From Streptomyces vinaceus (lineage in GTDB: Bacteria > Actinomycetota > Actinomycetes > Streptomycetales > Streptomycetaceae): a stretch of DNA of 64,000 bases. Positions 54,387 through 63,214 of this stretch are shown piece by piece (the stretch's first letter is position 1; every line of letters starts with the position of its first letter). Made by a program: the position numbers and the translations under genes. The notes under the pieces are model-generated. The model made no database searches. It saw only the letters and a list, made by a program, of their open reading frames with translations, and was not told the DNA's origin. The stretch covers positions 5,423,001 through 5,487,000 of the forward strand of contig NZ_CP023692.1 in assembly GCF_008704935.1 (NCBI RefSeq), in the 5' to 3' direction.

Positions 54387-55682
54387 ATGGTCCCCATCCG
54401 AACCCTGCTGAGCGGCCTGCTCGGCGCCGCCGCCCTGTTGGTTCCCGTCCAGCCCTCCACCGCCGCCGAGGACGGCCGCACCGTCGAGTACCGGGGGCTG
54501 CGGGTCACCGTGCCCGGGGAGTGGCGGGTCGTCGACCTGGACCGGGATCCCGGCGCCTGCCTGCGGCTGGACCTGCCGACGCTCTACCTCGGGCACGCCG
54601 GTACGCAGGGCGAATGCAGCGGGCGAGCCGTGCGCCGGCGGGCCGACACCCTGCACCTGGAGCCGCTTCACGGGGCTCCGGCGCGGGCCGACATCCCGAC
54701 GCTGACGGTCGACGGGCCCGGCGGGATCCCCGAGGCCGCGGGGGACAGCCACGAGGTGCGGTACGCCCTGCGCGGGGCCGGGGTGATGGCCACGGTCTCG
54801 TACGGGGGCACCTCCAAGGCGGTACGGGACGTGCTCGCACGGGCCGGCGGCAGCATCGGCGGCAGGGCCGCCGCCCGCGGAGGCTCCTCCGAGCCCGTGT
54901 CCGCCGCAGCCGGTCCGAAGCCCGTCCGGGCCCAGCGGTCCCTCACCGGCGCCGGCTTCGACACCTGCACCGCCCCGACCCAGGACACCATGGACCGCTG
55001 GCGCTCCGCGTCCCCCTTCGGCGCCGTCGGCGTCTACATCGGCGGCCGCGCCCGGGCCTGCGCCCAGCCCCGGCTCACGGCCGGCTGGGTCCGGCGGCAG
55101 GCCGAGGCGGGCTGGCACCTGATGCCGCTCTGGGTCGGCCCGCAGCCGTGGAACAACCCGGCCACCGGCCTGTCCACCGACCCCTCCCGGGCGAACCAGG
55201 AGGGCATCGAGGCCGCCGAGGGCGCCGTCGGGGCGGCCCGGTCCCTGGGCCTGGCCGAGGGCGCGGTGCTCTACAACGACCTGGAGAACTACACCGACCG
55301 CACCACCTGGGACCCGCCGGTCGTCGCGTACCTGACCGCGTGGACGGTCCGCCTGCACGAGCTCGGCTACCGTGCCGGCGCCTACGTGGCCGCCAGCTCC
55401 GGGGCCAAGGCCCTCAACGAGCACCACGACCAGGCCCCGGAGGCCATGCCCGACGTGCTGTGGGTGGCCTCCTGGAACGGCAGGGCCTCCGTGGCCGACG
55501 CCGACACGGGCCTGCCCGCCGGCACGCACCGGTGGGCCGGCCGCCGCCGCGCCCACCAGTACCGCGGCGACCACGACGCCACGTACGCCGGGGTCACCCT
55601 CAACATCGACCGCAGCTGGATCGACATCGACCCCGCGGCCCTGACCGGCCCCGTCCAGACCCGGCCGTCCCTCTTCAGCTGA
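54387..55682 (+). CDS. Secreted DUF1906 glycoside-hydrolase-like protein
   Basis: A 431-residue exported protein. The signal peptide is about residues 1-27 (SGLLGAAALLVPVQPSTAA). An N-terminal domain (about 30-165) is of unknown type. The C-terminal DUF1906 domain starts GAGFDTCTAPTQDTMDRW and shows the TIM-barrel-like features VYIGGRAR, LMPLWVG, LYNDLENY and the C-terminal NIDRSWIDID; DUF1906 includes the mycobacterial surface protein Rv2525c. A cell-wall role is likely. Its last 8 bases overlap the convergent PNPOx gene. The 234-bp gap upstream holds no gene that I can see. Confidence 0.87.
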   Translation: MVPIRTLLSGLLGAAALLVPVQPSTAAEDGRTVEYRGLRVTVPGEWRVVDLDRDPGACLRLDLPTLYLGHAGTQGECSGRAVRRRADTLHLEPLHGAPARADIPTLTVDGPGGIPEAAGDSHEVRYALRGAGVMATVSYGGTSKAVRDVLARAGGSIGGRAAARGGSSEPVSAAAGPKPVRAQRSLTGAGFDTCTAPTQDTMDRWRSASPFGAVGVYIGGRARACAQPRLTAGWVRRQAEAGWHLMPLWVGPQPWNNPATGLSTDPSRANQEGIEAAEGAVGAARSLGLAEGAVLYNDLENYTDRTTWDPPVVAYLTAWTVRLHELGYRAGAYVAASSGAKALNEHHDQAPEAMPDVLWVASWNGRASVADADTGLPAGTHRWAGRRRAHQYRGDHDATYAGVTLNIDRSWIDIDPAALTGPVQTRPSLFS

Positions 55683-56187
55683 CCGGGTCCTCGCGCGGGG
55701 GTTCGTCGTCGTTGCCCCGGCGGAAGGTGTGGAGGCCGTGGGCCGGGGTCCAGGTGCGGACCACCAGGTCGTCGCCGTCGATGCCGGTGAGGACCACCTC
55801 CGTCAGGTCAGCGTGGAAGAGGTGGAAGGGGTGCGGGGTCTCCGTCTCCTCCGCGTACCGGTGCAGCTCGGGCGGGTCCAGCAGCTCGATCGCGCGCCCG
55901 GAGATCCGCGCGTCCCCGTCCGGCATCTCCTCGCCCGCGCCGGGGTTCGTGTGCAGGGCGAAGCGCGGGTCGCGCTGGAGGTCCCTGGCCTTCATCGAGC
56001 CCGGCATCATCCCGAGCCACAGCTCGCCGCCGCGGATGTCCACGTTCAGTCCGGTCAGCCGCGGGGAGCCGTCCCTGCGGAGCGTGCCGAGGACGTGGTG
56101 CGGGTACTGCGCGAAGCGGGCCCGGACGATCGCCGCGAATTCCGGCTCCTGGTTCTCGAACGATGCCCAGTTGTGCGTGGTCGTCAT
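55675..56187 (-). CDS. Pyridoxamine 5'-phosphate oxidase-family (flavin/F420-binding fold) protein
   Basis: A 170-residue split-barrel protein: HHVLGTLRRDGSPRLTGLNVDIRGGELWLGMMPGSMKARDLQRDP is the family pattern of the FMN/F420-binding PNPOx-like group. True vitamin B6 oxidase function is not implied. ATG 56187; the frame is open to 56460 but overlaps the VWA gene. The 3' end overlaps the convergent DUF1906 gene by 8 bases. Confidence 0.85.
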   Translation of the reverse strand: MTTTHNWASFENQEPEFAAIVRARFAQYPHHVLGTLRRDGSPRLTGLNVDIRGGELWLGMMPGSMKARDLQRDPRFALHTNPGAGEEMPDGDARISGRAIELLDPPELHRYAEETETPHPFHLFHADLTEVVLTGIDGDDLVVRTWTPAHGLHTFRRGNDDEPPREDPVS

Positions 56188-56207
56188 ACGTCCATCAAAG
56201 CGCCTGC

Positions 56208-56936
56208 TCAGGTGCGTACGATGCCCGCCGCGCGGGCCGACGCCAGCCAGGACGGGAACTCCATGACCAGCCGGTCGAACAGCACGGAGTCCGGGACCTC
56301 CCTCGGGTCCGGGCCCGCGTGGAAGTAGCCGGCGTTGTCCACCACCCGCCGCCCCGGCACGGGCAGTTCGTCCAGCCGCCGCAGGAAGTCGAACTGGGTG
56401 CTGCGCGTCTGGCCGAAGCCGACGAACTGCCAGAAAAGCGGGAGCCGGGCCGCCTTGCACAGGTACCGCTCCGCCGCCGTCTTGTCGATCGGCCCACCGT
56501 CCGTCTGGAAGACGACCAGCGCCGGATCCGCCGCCCCCGAGTCAAGGTAGTGGTCGATCACCGCCTCCATCGCCGCGTCGTAGGCCGTCTTGCCCATGTG
56601 GCCCAGCCGGGAGGCGATCTCGGCGATCCGCCCCTGGTGTCCGGCGATCGGTATCTCCTCCACCGCGTCGACCCCGGTCGAGAAGAACACCGCCGGCACG
56701 CGGCCGTCGTCGTCGAGGTGGGCCGACAGGCCCAGGACCCGGTCGGCGAAGGCCTGGACCGTGCCGTCCCGGTAGTACGGACGCATCGACCCCGAGTGGT
56801 CCAGGACCAGGTACACCGCGGCGCGCACGCCCTCCAGGCCGTGCTTGCGCAGCGAGATCCCGGCGCTCTTGTAGAGGCTCACGAGCGCCGGAGCGGTCGC
56901 TTCCATCGTGCGGAGGTCGATCGCGCTGCCCGTCAT
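56208..56936 (-). CDS. VWA-domain (TerF/TerY-like) protein
   Basis: A 242-residue, mostly von Willebrand A domain protein. The MIDAS motif is complete: DHSGSM, a Thr in GKTAYDAAM, and the Asp in FQTDGGP. Similar proteins occur with tellurite-resistance and stress gene sets in Streptomyces, though no other ter gene lies nearby. Cytoplasmic. Lies 18 bp downstream of the PadR gene and 20 bp upstream of the PNPOx gene on the same strand, so the three may be co-transcribed. Confidence 0.87.
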   Translation of the reverse strand: MTGSAIDLRTMEATAPALVSLYKSAGISLRKHGLEGVRAAVYLVLDHSGSMRPYYRDGTVQAFADRVLGLSAHLDDDGRVPAVFFSTGVDAVEEIPIAGHQGRIAEIASRLGHMGKTAYDAAMEAVIDHYLDSGAADPALVVFQTDGGPIDKTAAERYLCKAARLPLFWQFVGFGQTRSTQFDFLRRLDELPVPGRRVVDNAGYFHAGPDPREVPDSVLFDRLVMEFPSWLASARAAGIVRT

Positions 56937-56954
56937 GGCCCGAGGGTACGTCAG

Positions 56955-57542
56955 CTACCGGCCGCCGGGGCCGCGATCCTCCAGGCCCGCGAGATCGTCG
57001 AGCATCGCGGCCGCGAGGGCGCCCTCGGAGGCGTAGTAGCGCTCCGCCCACCGGAGGGTGAGCGTCGGGTAGGCCCAGGCCGGGTCGTCCAGCGCGTCCG
57101 CGGCGTCGGCCGCCGCGGCCAGCCGCATCCCCTCCGCGAACTCCTGCTGCTTCACCAGCAGTTCGCGCAGCCGGCCGGGGTCCAGTAGGTGGCCCAGCCA
57201 CAGGCGCAGCATGGGTCCGTGCTTGAGGACGGTCGGATCGGCCGGGGTCTCGCGGGCCCATTCCCGTACGGCCGCCATGCCCTCCTCGGTGATCCGGTAC
57301 ACCCGCTTTTCGCGGGTGCCGCTCTCCTGGGCGACCAGCCGGGAGGAGGCGTAACCGGCCTTCTCCAGGCGCCCCAGTTCGCTGTAGATCTGACTGAAGG
57401 ACGGGCTCCAGTAGAAGAAGCGCAGCGAGCGGTCCGACCACTTCTTCAGGTCGTAGCCGGAAAGCTCCTGCCCGAAGGAGAGCAGCCCCAGCACCGCCCA
57501 GCCGGTCGCCGGGAGCGGGCGCCTCTTCTTCTCGTCTGCCAC
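56955..57542 (-). CDS. PadR-family transcriptional regulator
   Basis: A 195-residue regulator with an N-terminal winged helix of PadR type (AVLGLLSFGQELSGYDLKKW, SFSQIYSELGRLEKAGYASS) and a C-terminal helical dimerisation domain of the Vir/AphA-like group. GTG 57542 is used (VADEKKRRPLPATGW); the open frame runs much further but lacks coding features. It is divergent from an SDR gene 110 bp away, with an AT-rich dyad between, and is the likely regulator of that SDR-esterase pair. Confidence 0.9.
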   Translation of the reverse strand: MADEKKRRPLPATGWAVLGLLSFGQELSGYDLKKWSDRSLRFFYWSPSFSQIYSELGRLEKAGYASSRLVAQESGTREKRVYRITEEGMAAVREWARETPADPTVLKHGPMLRLWLGHLLDPGRLRELLVKQQEFAEGMRLAAAADAADALDDPAWAYPTLTLRWAERYYASEGALAAAMLDDLAGLEDRGPGGR

Positions 57543-57603
57543 GCAGCGCAGTCTACGACCGGCCCCCGGGCCGCCCCCGTCCCCTTCCTTCCTCCAGGTA
57601 TGA

Positions 57604-57625
57604 CTGATAGGAGTATTTCTATTAG
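57604..57625. promoter_or_regulatory. AT-rich dyad, probable PadR operator
   Basis: ctgatag-n8-ctattag: six of seven positions are symmetric. This is the most AT-rich stretch in the divergent region and lies 27-48 bp before the SDR start, overlapping the place expected for the promoter. Confidence 0.5.
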
Positions 57626-57651
57626 AAGTACAGCGTGGGGAGGGGTGTCGG

Positions 57652-58373
57652 GTGGTCTCGCTGGACGGGAAGGTCGTCGTCATCACGGGCGCCGCGCGCG
57701 GGCAGGGCGCGGCCGGGGCCCGGCTGTGCGCGGAGGCCGGAGCGCGGGTGGTCGTCACGGACGTACGGGAGGAGGAGGGCCGGGCGGTGGCGTCCTCGCT
57801 GGGGGACCAGGGCCTGTACGTACGGCACGACGTGGCCCGGGCGGAGGGCTGGGCCGAGGTCGTACGGGAGGCCGTACGGGCTTTCGGCACGGTCTCGGCG
57901 CTGGTCAACAACGCGGCGGTGTGGCGCACGGCCCACGTGGAGCTGCAGCCGCCCGAGGAGTTCGAGCTCTTGGTGCGGGTGAACCTGCTGGGGCCGTTCC
58001 TCGGCATCCAGGCGGTGGCGCCGGTGATGCGGGCGGCCGGGAGCGGGTCGATCGTGAACGTCTCCTCCGCGGCCGGACTGGTCGGCATCCCCGGTCACGC
58101 GGCGTACGGGTCCACCAAGTTCGGGCTGCGCGGACTGACCCGGTCGGCGGCGCTGGACCTGGCGGGGGACCGGGTCCGGGTCAACTCGGTGCATCCGGGG
58201 GCGATCGACACCCCGATGGTGGCGGAGGTCGCCGGACGGGACTGGTCGCACGTGCCGCTCGGGCGGATGGGCCGGCCGGAGGAGGTCGGGGAGCTGGTGC
58301 TGTTCCTCTGCTCGGACGCCTCCTCGTACGTGACGGGGACCGAGTTCGCGGTGGACGGGGGGATGACGGCGAG

Positions 58374-58377
<4 letters not shown>
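57652..58377 (+). CDS. SDR family oxidoreductase
   Basis: A 241-residue short-chain dehydrogenase. Cofactor loop TGAARGQGAA, NNAA, and the catalytic Ser-Tyr-Lys (NVSSAAGLVG, then YGSTKFG) are intact; the acidic TDVREEE after strand two suggests NAD preference. The substrate is unknown (steroid- or acyl-type substrates are common for this group). GTG 57652 has GGGGAGG upstream. GTGA overlap with the following esterase gene. Confidence 0.9.
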
Positions 58378-59303
<926 letters not shown>

Positions 59304-59397
59304 ACCGGTCGCCGGCGGGCCGCTGATCGGGTCGGCGCCGGGCCGCGGCGGGCGGCGGGGGTGCCGGTCGCCTGAGTGCGGCGGGCATGATGTGCTC

Positions 59398-59724
59398 ATG
59401 TCGATGTTGCTCCGCAACCTGCTCGTCCTGGCGGTGGAGTTCGGCGCCGCGCTGCTGCTGCGCGAGCCGGGCGCCCCGTGGATCCCGGTGCTGCTGGCCG
59501 TCTTCGTCGTCGGCTCGGGCGTCCTGCACGGCACCGACGCCGAGTTCGTACCCCGCTTCCTCGTCGCGCTGGTCGCGGTGGGCGTCGCCGAACTGGGCAG
59601 CAGGGCCTGGGCCTCGCCCGAGGCCCTCCCGACGGCCGGGACGGGCACCGCGATCCTGCTCGCCGTCCAGCTGCTGATCCTCGTCCGCTACTCCCTGCGG
59701 CGCCCCGGCCGCCGCCCGGCCTGA
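59398..59724 (+). CDS. Small membrane protein
   Basis: A 108-residue protein with about four hydrophobic helices (near residues 3-20, 28-45, 52-66 and 80-96) and a basic end (RYSLRRPGRRPA). I do not recognise the family. ATG 59398 is the first start; a second ATG two codons on is possible. Confidence 0.72.
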   Translation: MSMLLRNLLVLAVEFGAALLLREPGAPWIPVLLAVFVVGSGVLHGTDAEFVPRFLVALVAVGVAELGSRAWASPEALPTAGTGTAILLAVQLLILVRYSLRRPGRRPA

Positions 59725-59773
59725 GCGAAACCCGCTGGTCGGCAGGGTGCTGCCACATCTAGGGTCGGGCCTC

Positions 59774-60166
59774 ATGTCCACGACGACCCCGAACACCGAC
59801 ACCAGTACCGACGTGAGCGCGAACGCGAACACCACCACGCTGTGGCGTCCGACGGGCCCCGTGGAGCTCGACCTCGTCCGCGCCCTCGATCGGCGGGCCT
59901 GGCCGCCGCGACTGCCGGACCAGCCGATCTTCTACCCCGTCCTGAACGAGGACTACGCGATCCGCATCGCCCGCGACTGGAACGTCAAGCACAGCGGCGC
60001 CGGCTTCGTGACGCGCTTCGAGGTCGACACCGCGTTCCTGGCCCGCTACCCGGTCCGCCAGGTGGGCGGGGAGACGATCCTGGAGCTGTGGGTGCCGGCG
60101 CAGGAGCTGGACGAGTTCAACGCGCACATCGTGGGCCGGATCGAGGTCGTCCACGAGTTCCGCTGA
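59774..60166 (+). CDS. Conserved actinobacterial protein (often labelled ADP-ribosylation/crystallin J1)
   Basis: A 130-residue soluble protein. After a Thr/Asn-rich start it has a conserved body: LWRPTGPVELDLV, WPPRLPDQPIFYPVLNEDYA, IARDWNVKHSGAGFVTRFEVD and the C-terminal ELDEFNAHIVGRIEVVHEF. I recall similar sequences carrying the label ADP-ribosylation/crystallin J1, but it lacks the two-metal site of ADP-ribosylglycohydrolases, so no enzyme function is claimed. Stand-alone gene. Confidence 0.75.
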   Translation: MSTTTPNTDTSTDVSANANTTTLWRPTGPVELDLVRALDRRAWPPRLPDQPIFYPVLNEDYAIRIARDWNVKHSGAGFVTRFEVDTAFLARYPVRQVGGETILELWVPAQELDEFNAHIVGRIEVVHEFR

Positions 60167-60216
60167 GCCGAGATCAAAGCCTGGTCCGGGGAGCCGTGAG
60201 CGAAAACAATGGCGGT

Positions 60217-60951
60217 ATGACCTCCACGCCGCCCACCCGCGCCCGGTCCTTCGACGCCGCCGCCGCGCTGTACTCCGCGAACCGGCCCGGATATCCCGGG
60301 GAGTTGTTCGACGCCGTCGAGGAGCTCGCCGGGCGCGGGCTGCGCGGGGCCAGGGTGGCCGACGTGGGGGCCGGGACCGGGATCGCCACCGGGCTGCTGC
60401 GCGCCCGCGGGGCGGAGGTCCTCGCCGTCGAGCCCGGCGACGGAATGGCCGCCGAGTTCCGGCGCTCGAACCCCGGGATCCCACTCGTGCGCGGGGACGG
60501 GGACCGGCTGCCGCTCGTCACCGCCGGGTTCGACTTCCTGACGTACGCCCAGGCCTGGCACTGGACCGACCCCGCCCGCTCCGTCCCCGAGGCCCGCCGC
60601 GTGCTGCGGCCCGGCGGGGCGCTCGCGCTCTGGTGGAACGACATGGACCCCGCCGTCCCCTGGATCGCCGAGCAGGACGAGCGGATCCGGGACCTGTTCG
60701 ACGCCGGCGGGCTCACCTACCGGGCCCTGCCCGCGGAGCTGGACCTCACCGTGCGCGAGATCCGCTGGTCGCGGCGGATCCCGCTCGACGTCCACCTCGC
60801 CAACCACGCGAGCCACTCCGCCTTCCTGATGCTCGGCCCGGCCGGCACGCGGGAGTTCCTCGACGCCGAACGGGCCCGGCTGACCGCGCTGTTCCCCGAC
60901 GGGACGGTCGAGGAGCGCTACGTGGTCACCCTCGCCGTGGCCCTCGTATGA
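60217..60951 (+). CDS. Class I SAM-dependent methyltransferase
   Basis: A 244-residue methyltransferase. SAM-binding motif I is VADVGAGTGIATG, followed by VLAVEPGDGMAAEF, the motif FDFLTYAQAWHWTD, and VLRPGGALALWWND. The substrate is unknown. ATG 60217 is used; GTG 60196 is in frame with a nearby GGGGAG and would add seven residues. Convergent with the acyl-CoA dehydrogenase pair, 13 bp apart. Confidence 0.87.
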   Translation: MTSTPPTRARSFDAAAALYSANRPGYPGELFDAVEELAGRGLRGARVADVGAGTGIATGLLRARGAEVLAVEPGDGMAAEFRRSNPGIPLVRGDGDRLPLVTAGFDFLTYAQAWHWTDPARSVPEARRVLRPGGALALWWNDMDPAVPWIAEQDERIRDLFDAGGLTYRALPAELDLTVREIRWSRRIPLDVHLANHASHSAFLMLGPAGTREFLDAERARLTALFPDGTVEERYVVTLAVALV

Positions 60952-60964
60952 GCCGCTGCCCTCC

Positions 60965-61996
60965 CTACCGCTCGTGGAGCACGGCCGCCCGGCACTCCGA
61001 CGGCGAGCCCCACGCGTCGCGCAGCGGCCGCGCCTTGCGCAGCCACAGGGAGAGGTCGAGTTCCTCCGTGTAGCCGACGGCGCCGTGGAGCTGGAGCGCC
61101 GTCATGGCCGCCCCGTACGCCGCCCCGCCCGCCGCCAGCTTCGCCGCCGCGACCTCCCACGGCGCCAGGCCCAGCGCCGCCGCCCACACCAGCGGCCGCG
61201 CGAACTCCAGGGCCAGCAGGGTGTCCGCCAGCCGGTGCTTGACCGCCTGGAAGCTCCCGATCGGCGTGCCGAACTGCGTGCGCTGCTTCACGTACGCCAC
61301 CGTGCTCGCCAGCAGGGCCTCGCCCACCCCCAGGCACTGGGCCGCCGTCAGCAGCCGCGCCCAGACCAGGGCCGTCCGGGCCGCCGCCAGGACCCGGGGG
61401 CCGGCGGCCAGCAGCTCCCCGTCCGCCGCGGGCCGCGACAGCCTGCGCGCCGGGTCCGTGGATTCCAGCGGCTCGCCCGGGCCGGGCGCCAGCCGGAGTT
61501 CGCCCGCCGCCGAGACCGTGAAGCGGTACGTCGCCGCGTCCGCGTCCAGTGCGTACGGACCTCCGCCCGGCAGGGTCAGCGTGGCCAGGGCCTCGCCGCC
61601 CACCAGCCCCGGCAGGAATCGTTTCGCCGGCCCGTCGTACCCCTCGCCCCCGCCGTACCCCTCGTGCCCCTCCTCCCCGGGCCGCGCCAGCTCCGACAGC
61701 AGCACGGCCGCCGCCGCCGTCTCCACCACCGGCCCCGGCACCCCCGCCCGCCCCAGCTCCACGAAGCCGAGCGCCAGCTCCACCGGCAGCGGCCCCAGCC
61801 CTCCCACGTCGCCGTGGGCCTCGTCCGCCGCGAGGGCGAACAGGCCCGTCCCCGCGAGCCTCGACCACAGCGCCCGCCCGGGTCCGTGGTCCCCCGCGCC
61901 CCAGGCCCGTACGGCCGCCGGGACCTGCGAGGCGCCGAGGAGGCCGTGCAGCGTACGGGCGAACTCCGACTGTTCGCCGGTCGGCAGGAAGCGCAT
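60965..61996 (-). CDS. Acyl-CoA dehydrogenase, small subunit type
   Basis: A 343-residue acyl-CoA dehydrogenase-fold protein, shorter than usual. It keeps the ACAD C-terminal helices (QFGTPIGSFQAVKHRLADT and ALQLHGAVGYTEELDLSLWLRKA) but ends soon after, with no YEGT-type catalytic Glu motif. It overlaps the other dehydrogenase gene by one base (TGATG). This pairing is known from actinobacterial steroid catabolism, where two ACAD subunits form an alpha2-beta2 enzyme with shared active sites. The substrate is inferred only. Confidence 0.88.
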   Translation of the reverse strand: MRFLPTGEQSEFARTLHGLLGASQVPAAVRAWGAGDHGPGRALWSRLAGTGLFALAADEAHGDVGGLGPLPVELALGFVELGRAGVPGPVVETAAAAVLLSELARPGEEGHEGYGGGEGYDGPAKRFLPGLVGGEALATLTLPGGGPYALDADAATYRFTVSAAGELRLAPGPGEPLESTDPARRLSRPAADGELLAAGPRVLAAARTALVWARLLTAAQCLGVGEALLASTVAYVKQRTQFGTPIGSFQAVKHRLADTLLALEFARPLVWAAALGLAPWEVAAAKLAAGGAAYGAAMTALQLHGAVGYTEELDLSLWLRKARPLRDAWGSPSECRAAVLHER

Positions 61997-63141
61997 CAGC
62001 GGCGGCCCTTCGGGAGGCCGAGCAGCCGCTCGGCGATGATGTCGCGCTGGATCTCGTTGGTGCCCGCGTAGATCGGCCCGGCCAGCGAGAAGATCCAGGG
62101 CTCCGCCCAGGGGCCCCGCGCCAGCTCCGCGTCCGGGCCCAGCAGGTCCAGCGCCGTCTCGTGCAGGGCGATGTCGTACTCCGACCAGAACACCTTGTTC
62201 AGGCTGGACTCGGCGCCGATCCGCTCACCCGCCGCGAACCGCGAGGCCGCCGCCCAGGTGAACAGCTCGTACGCGCGCGCCCCGACCACCGCGTCGGCCA
62301 CCCGGTCCCGCAGGGCCGTGTCCGCCGGATCCGCCCCGGCCCGCCACAGCGCGCGCAGGCGCTGCGCCGCCGCCAGGAAGCGCCCCGGCGAGCGCAGCGT
62401 GAGCCCGCGCTCGTTGCCCGTCGTCGACATGGCGATCCGCCAGCCCTGCCCCGGCTCCCCGATCACGTCCTCGTCCGGTACGAAGACCTCGTCGAGGAAG
62501 AGCTCCGCGAAGGCGGGCTTCCCGTCCAGCCGGCCGATGGGCCGCACCGTCACCCCCGGCGCCCGCAGGTCGAACATCAGGTACGTCAGCCCCTGGTGCG
62601 GTTTCGCGGCCCCCGGGTCGCTGCGGAAGATGCCGAAGGCCCGGTCCGCGAACGCCGCCCGCGAGGACCAGGTCTTCTGCCCCGACAGCAGCCAGCCGCC
62701 CCCGGTGCGCACCGCCCGCGACTTCAGCGAGGCCAGGTCGGAGCCCGACTCCGGCTCCGACCAGGCCTGCGCCCAGATCACCTCGCCGCTCGCCATGGGG
62801 GGCAGCACCCGCGCCCGCTGCTCGGCGCTCCCGTGGTCGAAGAGGGTCGGCGCGAGGAGGCTGATGCCGTTCTGCGAGACCCGGCCGGGCGCGCCCGCCG
62901 CCCAGTACTCCTCCTCGAAGACCAGCCACCGCTCGATGTCCACGCCCCGGCCCCCGTACGCGGCGGGCCAGGACACCGCCGACCAGCGGTCCGCGTGCAG
63001 CCGGGCCTCCCAGGCGCGGTGCGCGGCGAAGCCCTCCGCGGTCTCCAGGGAGGGGAGGGGGGTGTCCGGGACGTGCGCGGCGAGCCAGGCGCGGGCCTCG
63101 GCCCGGAAGTCCGCCACCTCCGGTGCGTGGGTCAGGTCCAT
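61996..63141 (-). CDS. Acyl-CoA dehydrogenase, large subunit type
   Basis: A 381-residue acyl-CoA dehydrogenase. N-domain VADFRAEARAWLAAH, the substrate/FAD segment WAQAWSEPESGSDLAS, WLLSGQKTWSS, and the C-terminal IYAGTNEIQRDIIAERLLGLP. Where medium-chain enzymes have the catalytic Glu (IYEGT), this one has Ala, as expected if it works as half of a mixed complex with its partner. ATG 63141 is chosen; the frame is open to 63189. Divergent from the SDR gene with a KstR2-like site between. Confidence 0.9.
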   Translation of the reverse strand: MDLTHAPEVADFRAEARAWLAAHVPDTPLPSLETAEGFAAHRAWEARLHADRWSAVSWPAAYGGRGVDIERWLVFEEEYWAAGAPGRVSQNGISLLAPTLFDHGSAEQRARVLPPMASGEVIWAQAWSEPESGSDLASLKSRAVRTGGGWLLSGQKTWSSRAAFADRAFGIFRSDPGAAKPHQGLTYLMFDLRAPGVTVRPIGRLDGKPAFAELFLDEVFVPDEDVIGEPGQGWRIAMSTTGNERGLTLRSPGRFLAAAQRLRALWRAGADPADTALRDRVADAVVGARAYELFTWAAASRFAAGERIGAESSLNKVFWSEYDIALHETALDLLGPDAELARGPWAEPWIFSLAGPIYAGTNEIQRDIIAERLLGLPKGRR

Positions 63142-63184
63142 CAGCTGTCCGCCTCCGTCGTACGGGCCCGCTCGACACTTCCCT

Positions 63185-63198
63185 AACAAGTGTTTGGT
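63185..63198. promoter_or_regulatory. KstR2-like operator
   Basis: aacaagtgtttggt fits the reported KstR2 motif AnCAAGnnCTTGnT at every fixed position but one (T for C). It is centred in the 73-bp gap between the divergent acyl-CoA dehydrogenase and SDR genes. Confidence 0.5.
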
Positions 63199-63214
63199 AG
63201 GTTAACGTACGGTC

